A stretch of 64,000 bases of DNA from Bryobacterales bacterium (lineage in GTDB: Bacteria; Acidobacteriota; Terriglobia; Bryobacterales; Bryobacteraceae). The notes below the pieces were generated by a model that ran no database searches, was not told where the DNA came from, and worked only from the letters and a program-made list of their open reading frames with translations. This document shows positions 30,311-39,011 of the stretch, piece by piece; position 1 is the first letter of the stretch, and each line of letters opens with the position of its first letter. Both the position numbers and the translations under genes were made by a program. The stretch covers positions 1 to 64,000 of the forward strand of contig JAEUQE010000014.1 of the NCBI GenBank assembly GCA_016789785.1. The letters run 5' to 3'.

Positions 30311-33289
30311 TCAGAACTTCAGTTTGAGCGCAATTTGAAACTGGCGAGCCGTACCCATTCCGAGTGTCCGGCCGATGGTGCTGAAGATCCTGCCGAAGGA
30401 CGGGTCGCCGAAAACCGAGGTAGGTTGGGCGAATAACGGGTGGTTCACGGCGTTGAATGCTTCCACGCGGAGTTGGATGGCGAACAGCTCACGGATGGGG
30501 AAGGTCTTCGCGAGCGACGCATCCAACTGGACAAGCGCAGGTCCGGCAACCGTCCCACGGCCCAGGTTGCCGAACCTTCCGCGCACCGGCATGCGGAAGG
30601 AGTTGGAGGAATACCAACCGTCGACGCTTTTGTTTGCGGTGTAGGGAGAGGTGCCGGGAACCGCATCAGGCCGCTGGTTGACGAAGTTGCCGTCGCCGAA
30701 AGTGTTCGTGCCGATCGTAATGGTAGTGGCGACGCCGGAGCGCATCATGCCGATGCCGAGTAACTCCCAGCCGCCGGCGAGGGTGCTCAGAAGTCCACGC
30801 GGCGCGCGTGCGGCGAATGGCAGGGGGTAGGCGATGGAGAAGGATGCGCCGTGCCGGATATCTGAGGATCCGCTGCCACGTTCCGCGCGAAGATCGGCGA
30901 GGTTCTGGGGTGTGGCGGGGAAGAGGACCGCATCGGGCACATCGTCGATCAGATGGCTCCAGGAGTAAGCGAAGGTGCCTTGCAGGCCTGAGGCCGCGCG
31001 ACGCGACCAGGACGTCTGCAGGGCATGATAGGTGCTGTTGCCTGACGAGGATTCGATGGTGATGTTGGCGAATGCGGGATTGGGACGGCGGCCCGTGGCG
31101 GGGTTGAGGAGGTTGAGATTGGCGGGGCGTGCGATATGGACACCGCGATTTCCGACATAGGCGATTTGCACGGAGTGCCCATGCGTGCGATCGCCGCCAA
31201 GCAGCGTGGAGAAGTTCCACTGCTGGACGTAGGTGTCACGGCGGTTGGGCTCGATGCCCCAGACGCTGGGAATCGGACGCTGGCCGCCAGGAGTCAGCGG
31301 GTCCACGGGGTAGGCGAGTGCGGGGAACTCCTGGCGGACAAGCGTAGTGCTCCCGGGAAGCGTGTTGGTGAGTAGCGACATCGCGGAGCCCAACGGGTAG
31401 GCCTGATAGAAGAGGCCGTAGCAGCTCCGGATGGTGACCGCCGGGAAGGGCTGCCAGGCGAGGCCGAGGCGTGGCGCGATGCTGGCCGTGGGCGCGTGGA
31501 AGAAGGGGGCGCCTGGGGCGGCGAGCGCGCCGGCGCGGATGTCGTAAGGGCGGGCCTTGGCAGCGGGGTCGGAGGGAGAGGACGTGTAGTCGTGACGAAA
31601 GCCTAAGTCGAGGGTCAGGCGGCGCAAGCGCCACGTGTCCTGTACGAAGCCTTCCGATCGCCGGGAGTGGAGAGCGCTTCCGGGGTCGGCGCCGGTGAGG
31701 ATGGCGGAGGAGACGCGGTTGGCGGTGAAGTCGGGCAGAGAAGAGTAGACCAGGACCGATGTGGCCGTGCTTGCGCGCTGCAAGCGGATTCGCCAGTGAG
31801 TGGAGCCGGCCTTGAACGTGTGCGCACCGGCGGCAAGGGTGAAGCTTCCGCCGGCCTGGTAGCTGGTGTTGCGGCCAGCGCCCGATCCTCGCGAGCCCGG
31901 CTGGATGGTCAATCCTGTGACCAGAAACAGAGGCAGGCCGGGGGCGTCGGCGTTGGTGCCGGTCTCGACACGTTGCATGCCTGCGAGGAGGTCGAGGAGA
32001 ACTCGGACGGAGACGATGCGCTGGTAGCCAAGGGCGACGTTGGTGGTGGTGACGGGGACATCCTGGCTGTCGCGGAGGCCGAGGCTGCCGGAATTGACGG
32101 TGAACAGCGGGCCGAGGACGCGGGAGTCATTCCGGTTGATGCGCACGAAGGCGAAGTCGGCGGCATTGGGGCGGAAGTCGAGCTTGACGCTGGCGGTGTC
32201 CTCGCGAATGGCGAGGGTGCGCGTGGTGATGTAGCCGTCGATGAGCGCGTTTGCGGTCGGCGCCGTTCCGCGCGGGATCATGTCCAGCACTGGTGCGAGT
32301 GCGGACGATGCGGCCGCAATCTCCTGGCGCAGGCGTTCACTGGGTACGGTCCCGGTGCCGACGGCTCCGATGCGCTGGCGGGATCCCTCGTAACCAGTCC
32401 AGAAGAAGAGGTGATCACGGAGCAGCGGTCCCGACAGATTGGCTCCGAAGTTATGGAAGCGAAACGCGGCTTGCGGATCAGGCTTTCTATTGAAGAAATT
32501 CCTCGCATCAAACAGGTCATTACGGAGGAATTCGAAGAGTCCGGCGTGGAGATCGTTGGAGCCGCTCTTGGTGGCAATGTTGACCCAGGCACCGGCCGCG
32601 CGGCCGAACTGCGCTTCGTAGTTCCCGCTTTGCACGCGGAACTCGGCGATGGATTCGAGGCTTCCAGTAAGGAGACGCGCGCCACGTTCGCTGCCGTTGG
32701 CGACGACGGGTTGATCCACGCGTCCGGCATCCACGCCGTCGATGGCGAATTGATTCTGGCCCGTACGGAGTCCATCGAAGGTGAGGTCGGCGACTTGGTT
32801 GCTGCGTGGCACGGCTCCCGGTGAGAGCAGTGTGAAGCGGGCGTAGTCGCGGCCGTTGATCGGCAGGCGTGAGAGCAACGTCGCGCCGAGATTGAATCCG
32901 CGGGACGTTGTGCGGAGATTATTCTCGCCGGTGGAAACCTCGATGGAACTGACCAGTGTGCTGGGGACCAGGGTGAACTCGAAGTCGATCGCGTCCCCAA
33001 CGCCAAGACGGAAGGATCTGCGGAGCGGCGCGAAGGCGGAGGTGTCGAGCGCAAGTTCGTAGTCGCCGATGGGCAGGGCGGGGAAGGTGAAGCGGCCGCG
33101 AGCATCGGTCTGGGCGCGGCGTTCGATGCCGTTGGCGGGGGCGCTGAGGATTACGGAAGTATCCACCACGACGCTACCCGAGGAGTTGTGGACGCTCCCG
33201 GAGACACTGGCCGAGGGCTGGGCCATGAGGACGATGTGCCAGCTACAGAGCATCGGAATTGCTATTACCCATCTCGGCCTGCGCTGCAA
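30311..33289 (-). CDS. TonB-dependent receptor with carboxypeptidase-regulatory domain
   Basis: A roughly 990-residue outer-membrane receptor of the type abundant in Acidobacteriota. After a signal peptide (RRPRWVIAIPMLCSWHIVLMA) come a carboxypeptidase-regulatory-like beta-sandwich (SVSGSVHNSSGSVVVDTSVI...), a plug domain (NGRDYARFTLLSPGAVP, FDGLRTGQNQFAIDGVDAG) and the beta-barrel, ending in the aromatic QFQIALKLKF. TTG 33289 is my best start because it gives a full signal peptide; ATG 33253 would shorten it. The longest open frame begins inside the insertion element and cannot be native. The IS sits about 50 bases upstream and probably separates the gene from its old promoter. Substrate is unknown. 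Confidence 0.85.
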   Translation of the reverse strand: MQRRPRWVIAIPMLCSWHIVLMAQPSASVSGSVHNSSGSVVVDTSVILSAPANGIERRAQTDARGRFTFPALPIGDYELALDTSAFAPLRRSFRLGVGDAIDFEFTLVPSTLVSSIEVSTGENNLRTTSRGFNLGATLLSRLPINGRDYARFTLLSPGAVPRSNQVADLTFDGLRTGQNQFAIDGVDAGRVDQPVVANGSERGARLLTGSLESIAEFRVQSGNYEAQFGRAAGAWVNIATKSGSNDLHAGLFEFLRNDLFDARNFFNRKPDPQAAFRFHNFGANLSGPLLRDHLFFWTGYEGSRQRIGAVGTGTVPSERLRQEIAAASSALAPVLDMIPRGTAPTANALIDGYITTRTLAIREDTASVKLDFRPNAADFAFVRINRNDSRVLGPLFTVNSGSLGLRDSQDVPVTTTNVALGYQRIVSVRVLLDLLAGMQRVETGTNADAPGLPLFLVTGLTIQPGSRGSGAGRNTSYQAGGSFTLAAGAHTFKAGSTHWRIRLQRASTATSVLVYSSLPDFTANRVSSAILTGADPGSALHSRRSEGFVQDTWRLRRLTLDLGFRHDYTSSPSDPAAKARPYDIRAGALAAPGAPFFHAPTASIAPRLGLAWQPFPAVTIRSCYGLFYQAYPLGSAMSLLTNTLPGSTTLVRQEFPALAYPVDPLTPGGQRPIPSVWGIEPNRRDTYVQQWNFSTLLGGDRTHGHSVQIAYVGNRGVHIARPANLNLLNPATGRRPNPAFANITIESSSGNSTYHALQTSWSRRAASGLQGTFAYSWSHLIDDVPDAVLFPATPQNLADLRAERGSGSSDIRHGASFSIAYPLPFAARAPRGLLSTLAGGWELLGIGMMRSGVATTITIGTNTFGDGNFVNQRPDAVPGTSPYTANKSVDGWYSSNSFRMPVRGRFGNLGRGTVAGPALVQLDASLAKTFPIRELFAIQLRVEAFNAVNHPLFAQPTSVFGDPSFGRIFSTIGRTLGMGTARQFQIALKLKF

Positions 33290-33322
33290 AGTCTCTATTG
33301 TACAAAATACATAAGGAATATG

Positions 33323-33340
33323 CACACAGTGGAAGAGTTT
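33323..33340 (+). repeat. Target-site duplication, left copy
   Basis: The 18 bases CACACAGTGGAAGAGTTT recur exactly at 35221-35238, on the other side of the insertion element. This is the expected footprint of an IS1202-type insertion, which is known for long target duplications. Confidence 0.85.
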
Positions 33341-35220
33341 TGTCAAGGCAAAGTAGAAATGTCCGCATCCTGGCAAAGTAGAAATGTCCGGTTTGGGGTG
33401 GGGCCTTGGAAAAGCCATGGTAGGTTGATCATGCTGGTGAAGCGGAGACGGGCAATGCTGGCGAGCAACCCGTCAAGGAATAGCCAGCCGGAACTCATCA
33501 AGACGATGGGGATGGCGCAATCCTCCCGTTGCGCTGTCGAGTTTGGATGGGAGTTGCTGGCGGGAGGCGGCGCTCCGATCCAGACGAGGGGAACAGACCC
33601 CTCATCGGACGAAAGATTCCGCAATGCCTCAGAAAACGCACGTTGAGGCCTCAGCGTATATTGCAGTGGCGAGGGGACAGGCGGGGAAGAAATCGGCGCA
33701 AGCTTCCCACAGCGATTCCATTCCGGCCCATGTCGCAGCCGGTCGTCGAAGAAGCTTCCCAGTAACGGGCGTCCTTTTGGCTTCGCGCCAGTTCCCGAGC
33801 CCTGGTTCGGTTCGTTGCAGTTAGCTGGTCGCATTGGAAATGCCAATCGCCCTGTTGAGGGACGGTGCCTTCTTCAGTTCGAACTTGTCCATCCAGCCGC
33901 TCTTTGGTGTTGCTTTTCTTGTGGATGGAGAAGACGCTGAGGGCGCAGGCTCTGGCTTGGCCCGGTCAGAATCACACTGACGATAGCGCAGGTAATGCTG
34001 TTCAAAGCGCACCGCCATGGTGCTGTCGCGGCGTTTCTCGATGCGCACGGTCGCGCCACGCAACCCCGTACGGATATCGGCGCGTTCGATCACATATTGC
34101 TGTCCCTCGAACTGGAACGTGTAATCCGATTTCACCAGCCGGGTTTCGACATGACTCAGGATGGCTCCCAAGTCGTGCCCCTTTTCCAAGGACCGATGCG
34201 CATCCTCAGGGTCTCTGGGCTCGACCGTTAGATTGGCTTGCCACCATGGCAGGAACTCCGTCTCCAGATATTGGTTGGCTTGTTCCAACGTTGTCACATC
34301 GGCCATCCGCAGATCTTTCACCAGCCGGTCCTGGTCGGTCTTAAACGATCGCTCGACCCGGCCCTTGGCTTGTGGCGAATGAGCTCCGATCCAGGTGATT
34401 CCCAACTCCCTCAGCGCGCGACCGATCTGCGTCGGTGGCATTTCCTTGGGATCTCGGCTTGCCTTGGACTCACCACGCTTGGTTTTTTCGGCTGTTTCAA
34501 ACAAGCTTGCCTTGTCGGTGTAGAACGCTCGCGGCCGGCCGAAGCGTTGCAGGTAGAGTTCCAGTAGGTTCATGTTTTCTTCCGTCGAATCGCTTGGCAC
34601 GAAACGCGCCAGCACGCGGCTGGTGGCGTCGTCGATCATTGCGATCAGGCAGATTTCCTGATCGCTCCGGCCCTCCAGCCAGTCGTGGTCCGACGTGTCC
34701 CACTGCACCAGATCGCCGAAGCGGGGGCGGCGCTCTCTCCAGACATGCACCTTTTTTTCGGGCTTCCTGCGGCCAGCCCGCCAGCGCTTGCCCTCGATCA
34801 TCCATTGCCGCATCGTCTCTTTGCTGACGTCGATGCCATGCTTGCCCGCCACATGATCACGCGCGTAGGTTGGCCCGAAGTCGTGGCACCGCGGATCGCT
34901 CAGGATTGTCATCGCCCGTTCCCGGACCGGCCCCTCCAGCCTCCGGTTGGACGCCTTTCCCTTCAATCCATGGATGACAGACTTGTCCCCTATGGCCTTC
35001 AGCCGCTGGAGCATCCTTCGGATCTGCCGCTCCGTCACCTCTAGTTCCGCCGCCGCCTCCCTCTGCGTCAACAGCCCTTTCTTCGTCTTCTTCAGCACCA
35101 CCAGCCGGTCGCGCTCTGCCTGCGTCATCAGTAGTTGTCCTTCGTCCACCCTCCCTTGTCGGAAGGATGTCAAGAGGACATTTCTACTTTGCTCTATAGG
35201 ACATTACTACTTTGCTGGTT
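33341..35220 (-). mobile_element. IS1202-type (ISNCY) insertion sequence
   Basis: A 1880-bp element bounded by an 18-bp direct repeat. Both ends carry inverted copies of CAAAGTAGAAATGTCC; each end has the motif twice (33350 and 33374 region on the left; 35178-35215 on the right), giving a tandem terminal pattern. One transposase gene fills most of it. The ~480 bases between the left end and the transposase stop hold only overlapping frames that I do not recognise. Exact ends and an uninterrupted transposase suggest a recent insertion. Confidence 0.88.
33821..35128 (-). CDS. ISNCY/IS1202-type transposase
   Basis: A 435-residue DDE-type transposase. The N-terminal helix-turn-helix is LTQREAAAELEVTERQIRRML, followed by a second DNA-binding segment. 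The RNase-H-like catalytic core begins QWDTSDHDWLEG, then LIAMIDDATSRVLARF and later IGAHSPQAKGRVERSFKT, where the final acidic residue is expected. The C-terminal ~60 residues are Ser/Lys-rich and probably flexible. The start is ATG 35128; a TTG-initiated extension to 35173 is possible. Confidence 0.88.
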   Translation of the reverse strand: MTQAERDRLVVLKKTKKGLLTQREAAAELEVTERQIRRMLQRLKAIGDKSVIHGLKGKASNRRLEGPVRERAMTILSDPRCHDFGPTYARDHVAGKHGIDVSKETMRQWMIEGKRWRAGRRKPEKKVHVWRERRPRFGDLVQWDTSDHDWLEGRSDQEICLIAMIDDATSRVLARFVPSDSTEENMNLLELYLQRFGRPRAFYTDKASLFETAEKTKRGESKASRDPKEMPPTQIGRALRELGITWIGAHSPQAKGRVERSFKTDQDRLVKDLRMADVTTLEQANQYLETEFLPWWQANLTVEPRDPEDAHRSLEKGHDLGAILSHVETRLVKSDYTFQFEGQQYVIERADIRTGLRGATVRIEKRRDSTMAVRFEQHYLRYRQCDSDRAKPEPAPSASSPSTRKATPKSGWMDKFELKKAPSLNRAIGISNATS

Positions 35221-35238
35221 CACACAGTGGAAGAGTTT
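35221..35238 (+). repeat. Target-site duplication, right copy
   Basis: Exact second copy of CACACAGTGGAAGAGTTT flanking the IS1202-type element. Joining the two flanks at this repeat restores the sequence before insertion. Confidence 0.85.
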
Positions 35239-35488
35239 ACGAAGATGATGTGTTGATATTGAATGCGGCAGGCGGGCCCGGATGTCCCGGATGAAGTCTT
35301 TGGCTCGGGATGGGGCGCGATTCGTGCGTCCATCACTGGATCACCTGACACCTGAGCTATGCGCTTTGGCGGGCGGGTGTTTGAGGGTGGGCGCGTAGCG
35401 AACCATTTTGGGACCCCACAAACATTGGGGTACAACGGAGAATTGCGAGGTTGGCGCTTCGCAAAACCGACCCGAAGAGGTCACCCAA

Positions 35489-35671
35489 ATGGTTACAACC
35501 GAAACCCAGCATAGCGACGAGACACCCGCGAAACAAGGCTCCGGAGAGGCCGCTCCGGAACCCAATAAGATCAATGCTTCCACACCCTATGACTTCAGCG
35601 GTAGGAATCTGACGCCCGACGGCGGGCTGCTGCCGGTCATCACCATGCTGGAGAAGCTCGGATTCCATTGA
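35489..35671 (+). pseudogene. IS1380-family transposase, N-terminal remnant
   Basis: A 60-residue open frame whose end reads LTPDGGLLPVITMLEKLGF, a segment typical of the start of IS1380-family transposases, which normally run past 400 residues. A plausible ribosome-binding site (GAAGAGG) precedes the ATG. The frame ends abruptly at 35671, where it runs antiparallel into the 3' end of the neighbouring gene, so the rest of the element has been lost. The ~250 bases to its left probably include the old IS end; I see no other gene there. Confidence 0.7.
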
Positions 35672-36860
35672 CTGGAAGTCCGTTGTGGCGGGAGAGGCGC
35701 AGGAGACGTCCGGTCAAAGCGTCGATGATGCGGCCACCTTCTGATTGGGTTGCGTTTTCGGCGGTACGGGCGGCACCGTAGAGGCTTTCGCGGCGCAGGC
35801 GTTCCATCTCCACGTTGCTCTCCAGCGAAGCGGGAGCGGTTGCGGATTGGCGTATGACGGACAGGAAGTCGACACGCAGGAGCACGTCGTCGATCGCGGT
35901 GGCTGCTTCCAGGCCGCGTGCGGCAGCCTCGCCGGCTTCCTCGGCGTGAAGACAGGCGAGAAGCCTCGTGGTGCAGGCCATCCGCTTGAGGTTGGATGGA
36001 TTGTCGAGGGGGATGGATGTGCCGAAGCGGGAGCAAAGACTCCGGGCGAGCGTGAGCGAGCGGGCCGTGTCGCCCTGAATCGCGGCGAGTTCCGCGGCGC
36101 GATAGAGGAAGACGGGCTGGTTTTCGTTTGAGCTGAGATGAAGAAAAGCGTCGCCAAGCCTGACAGCTTCAGTGAGATTCCCGCCGCGAATCGTGGCGAT
36201 GAGTGCAGCCTCGCGGGCATAGCCGTCGAGAACTGCGTTGTCCCGCGGGACTTCACGCAGGCGTGTCAGGATCTCGTGGTATCGCTCCGCTTTCAGTAGT
36301 GTCTTCAGGATTTCAACTGTGCAGAGGATGCGAAGCACGCACAACGACTGCGGATGTTCCGCGGCGATGGCAAGCCAGTGTGTATGAGTGACGGTGAGCG
36401 GTCCGAAGTGCGCATCCTGTTGGCCATCGAGCGCCCGTGACAGCGCTTCCATCATGGCGATCGCGGTATCGAAGTGAGAAAAGATCCGCTCCAACCGCGA
36501 CTGGTTCACGTAGGGTTGAAATGCGAACCGAGCGAGCGAAGCACCCGCGCCGCGAAGCTGGTGCGAGTGCCAATGCAACGCTGCTTCACACAGCGTGCCG
36601 GCGATGGGCAGACGTCCGAAGTGTGTTTCCACGAGACCCGCCTGGTTGTAGCAGCCGGCGATGGCGGCATGACGCCGCAACTGGCACTCGGGTGTGTCGG
36701 CGGCGTGCTGGTGTTGATCCAACGTGCGGTCGAGATGGGCGGCCCACACGGGCAGCGGCAGGCTGACCGGGAGATCCAACGAGACGAGGAAATCAGGATA
36801 GGGAGATCCGATTTGCAAAGACGGTGTCCTCGCCGGCTGTACCGCACTGCTAGCTGACAT
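35640..36860 (-). CDS. Helical repeat protein of unknown function, 3' end probably altered
   Basis: A 406-residue soluble protein that I cannot assign. It is alpha-helical throughout, with alanine- and leucine-rich segments reminiscent of tetratricopeptide repeats (LTRLREVPRDNAVLDGYAREAALIA, PVFLYRAAELAAIQGDTARSLTLA). AGGAGG lies about 6 bases upstream of ATG. It is the last gene of the lasso-type operon, following the NusG-like gene by 23 bases. Its last ~11 codons overlap the IS1380 remnant, so the native C-terminus was probably replaced by IS sequence. It may be a cluster-specific binding or regulatory protein. Confidence 0.6.
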   Translation of the reverse strand: MSASSAVQPARTPSLQIGSPYPDFLVSLDLPVSLPLPVWAAHLDRTLDQHQHAADTPECQLRRHAAIAGCYNQAGLVETHFGRLPIAGTLCEAALHWHSHQLRGAGASLARFAFQPYVNQSRLERIFSHFDTAIAMMEALSRALDGQQDAHFGPLTVTHTHWLAIAAEHPQSLCVLRILCTVEILKTLLKAERYHEILTRLREVPRDNAVLDGYAREAALIATIRGGNLTEAVRLGDAFLHLSSNENQPVFLYRAAELAAIQGDTARSLTLARSLCSRFGTSIPLDNPSNLKRMACTTRLLACLHAEEAGEAAARGLEAATAIDDVLLRVDFLSVIRQSATAPASLESNVEMERLRRESLYGAARTAENATQSEGGRIIDALTGRLLRLSRHNGLPVNGIRASPAW

Positions 36861-36883
36861 GAGATCCTCCTGCGCCGGATGTT

Positions 36884-37411
36884 CTATGCGGCAGGCGGTA
36901 GAACGCCATGCTGCGTCATGACCGGGATCACACCGGCCAGTTCCGGATCGATCTCCAACGCCACGCTGCGCTGGAGCAGGGCAACCTGGAGCACGATTCT
37001 GCGTTGAGCCTTGTGCTCACACATGAGGCCTTCGATTCCCTGCAGCGCGCCGCGGGTGATGCGGACGCGCTGTCCCGAACGCAGATAGGCGATTGGCTCG
37101 ACGCGCACGTTTGCTTCCCAGGTGCGACGGAGCGCTTCGATCTCGGCATCGGGAATCGCTTCCGGACGCGGTCCATAGCCGAGGATGCGGATCACGCCCG
37201 GGGTCGACACAACGCGAGTGCTGCGATCGCCCAAATTGATGCGGCAGAAGACGTATCCCGGAAACACCGGCTCCGCGGTTGCGCCAGTTTCTCGGATGGA
37301 GGGCAGGAAGCACTCGTATCCTTTCTCGGCGAGCAGATAGGCGACGCGGTGTTCCTTGCCGCAGCGCACATGCACCGCGTACCAGCACAGTCTTCCTGAT
37401 TTCTCGTGCAC
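36884..37411 (-). CDS. NusG/RfaH-like transcription antiterminator
   Basis: A 175-residue specialised NusG paralogue. The N-terminal NGN domain is clear (CWYAVHVRCGKEHRVAYLLAEKGYECFLP, then PVFPGYVFCRINLGD and TPGVIRILGYG), followed by a KOW-containing C-terminal domain (LRSGQRVRITRGALQGIEGLM). Such RfaH, LoaP and UpxY proteins allow polymerase to read through long secondary-metabolite or surface-polysaccharide operons. GTG at 37411 with AGGAGG 6 bases upstream. It lies 13 bases after the ATPase gene. The ~23-kb lanthipeptide operon and the lasso operon are plausible targets. Confidence 0.88.
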   Translation of the reverse strand: MHEKSGRLCWYAVHVRCGKEHRVAYLLAEKGYECFLPSIRETGATAEPVFPGYVFCRINLGDRSTRVVSTPGVIRILGYGPRPEAIPDAEIEALRRTWEANVRVEPIAYLRSGQRVRITRGALQGIEGLMCEHKAQRRIVLQVALLQRSVALEIDPELAGVIPVMTQHGVLPPAA

Positions 37412-37424
37412 GATTGCCTCCTGT

Positions 37425-38162
37425 TCAGACGGCGGCTCCCGTCATTTGCGGCCTGTGAGCCTGCGCGCTGTTCTGGGTTTCCGCGACCACGCAGCCATCG
37501 AAGAGATGAATGGTGCGCTGAGCGGCGGCGGCGTATCGCTGATCGTGGGTGACGATGCAGATGGTGGAACCGGCGGCGTGCAGCTCTTCGAGCATCTGCA
37601 TGACTGCCTCGCCGTTGCGCGAGTCGAGGTTGCCGGTGGGCTCGTCGGCGAGGACGATGGCGGGGCTGCCGCAGATGGCCCTCGCAATGGCGACACGCTG
37701 TTGTTGCCCGCCGGAGAGCTGGTGGGGATAGTGATTCATGCGATGGGCAATGCCGACTCTGCGCAGTGCCTCTTCCACGCGGCCAGCGCGTTCCGAACGA
37801 GGGACCCTGCGATAGATGAGCGGCAACTCGACGTTGGCGAAGACGGTGAGGTCGCCGATGAGATTGAAGGACTGAAAGACGAAGCCGATTTCCTGATTGC
37901 GAAGGCGGGCGCGTTCGTCGGGCTCGATCGCTACCACAGGTTGGCCGCGCAGCCAATAGCGGCCTTCGGTGGGCGAGTCAAGCAGGCCGATGATCGCGAG
38001 CAAGGTCGACTTGCCGCAGCCGGAAGGGCCGGCGACGGCGACATACTCGCCCTCATGGATATCCAGGTGGACGCCTGCCAGGGCGTAGGTCTCCACCTCG
38101 TCCGTGGTGAAGTGCCTCGACACTCCCTCAAGACGAATGAGCGGTTTTGTCTGATTCTTCAT
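37425..38162 (-). CDS. LolD/MacB-type ABC transporter ATPase
   Basis: A 245-residue stand-alone ABC ATPase of the LolD/MacB/FtsE group. It has Walker A GPSGCGKST, Q-loop FVFQSFNLI, the signature LSGGQQQRVAIARA, Walker B IVLADEPTGNLDS (the ADEPTGNLD wording is typical of this group) and a switch histidine in IVTHDQRYA. ATG 38162 lies 10 bases after AAGGAG; an overlapping GTG at 38168 is also possible. No permease lies next to it. The two MacB/FtsX-like ADOP permeases in this window lack ATPases, so this protein is a candidate partner. It lies in the lasso operon and could drive export or immunity. Confidence 0.9.
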   Translation of the reverse strand: MKNQTKPLIRLEGVSRHFTTDEVETYALAGVHLDIHEGEYVAVAGPSGCGKSTLLAIIGLLDSPTEGRYWLRGQPVVAIEPDERARLRNQEIGFVFQSFNLIGDLTVFANVELPLIYRRVPRSERAGRVEEALRRVGIAHRMNHYPHQLSGGQQQRVAIARAICGSPAIVLADEPTGNLDSRNGEAVMQMLEELHAAGSTICIVTHDQRYAAAAQRTIHLFDGCVVAETQNSAQAHRPQMTGAAV

Positions 38163-38216
38163 TGCCACACTTCTCCTTTGTTCGAAATCAAGCCGGGCGG
38201 GATTCGCCGGGCGCGG

Positions 38217-38924
38217 TCAAGCGGGGTCGTGGAATACAAACCATCCTTTGTCGCGGCTGAGGCGGCCTTCCTTTTCGAGTTGTGTCAACAGCCGGCTGAG
38301 GTGCTCGGGAGTGATGCCGAGCAGATGAGCCAGGTCGCGCAATCTCACCGGCAAGGCCAGCCGGTTGGCACCACCGCCGCCGTAGGAGGCACGATGCTCG
38401 GAGAGATATTGAAGTTGGGCCTCCAGCCGTTCCCGCGATGACATGGCGAGAAGCCCGGTGATCTGGTTGACGCCACCCATCAGTTCGCCGCAGAGAATGG
38501 CAGTGACCTTTCTGCTGAACTGCAGGTCTCTCGCGAGCAGGTTGCGGAAGTCGCGCCGGTTGAAGTGTTGGAGCTGGCATGGCGTCACGGTCTCCGCGGT
38601 TATCGGATGTTCGGCGGCCGCGACTGCCGCCGCGCCGCCGACCAGTGAGCCGCCGAGCCGGACGCCCACGGTGAGTGCCGGGCATCCAGGCCGCGTGTGT
38701 GTCAGCCGGATGACCCCGGAGACGAGGTAATAGACCTCTTTCACAGGGGTACCCTGCTCGAACAGGACCGCACGTTCCGGCAAGCGGAGGACCGGCGCCG
38801 GGACGTCGAACGCTTCCAGTGGCGCGGGGAGTTTGCCCGGCGGATCCGGTGGAACGCGTCCAGCACCTGCGGAGCGCGCCCCTGAACCGGCATCGGCGTG
38901 CTTCAGTGTCAGTGGTGCCATCAT
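38217..38924 (-). CDS. Crp/Fnr-family transcription regulator
   Basis: A 235-residue regulator with an N-terminal cyclic-nucleotide-binding-like barrel (LPERAVLFEQGTPVKEVYYLVSGVIRL), a dimerisation helix and a C-terminal winged helix. The recognition helix reads TPEHLSRLLTQLEKEG, where E207, S210 and R211 match Fnr's E-x-x-S-R, predicting TTGAT half-sites. There is no N-terminal cysteine cluster, so no Fe-S oxygen sensor of Fnr type is expected. It lies between the lasso precursor and the ATPase. A perfect Fnr-type box upstream of the lanthipeptide operon makes that operon a likely target. Confidence 0.85.
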   Translation of the reverse strand: MMAPLTLKHADAGSGARSAGAGRVPPDPPGKLPAPLEAFDVPAPVLRLPERAVLFEQGTPVKEVYYLVSGVIRLTHTRPGCPALTVGVRLGGSLVGGAAAVAAAEHPITAETVTPCQLQHFNRRDFRNLLARDLQFSRKVTAILCGELMGGVNQITGLLAMSSRERLEAQLQYLSEHRASYGGGGANRLALPVRLRDLAHLLGITPEHLSRLLTQLEKEGRLSRDKGWFVFHDPA

Positions 38925-38974
38925 CTTCCACCAGGCCTTTCCTTTGATCTCGTGTGGTGCCCGTATTGCGCTCG

Positions 38975-39006
38975 CGCGGTTCTGAATCCTTAGATTCCGA
39001 GCCGCG
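38975..39006 (-). terminator. Stem-loop after the lasso-type precursor gene
   Basis: A 14-pair stem with one mismatch and one G-T pair around a 4-base loop (CGCGG...GAATC / GATTC...CCGCG) starts 6 bases past the precursor stop. There is no T-tract on the minus strand. As with many RiPP precursors it may favour a short abundant precursor transcript over the downstream regulator genes. Confidence 0.6.
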
Positions 39007-39011
39007 GCTAG

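Noticed and set aside
33343..33846. 167-codon frame inside the IS1202-type element
   Set aside because: It overlaps the transposase 3' end and runs into the terminal repeat; no family resemblance.
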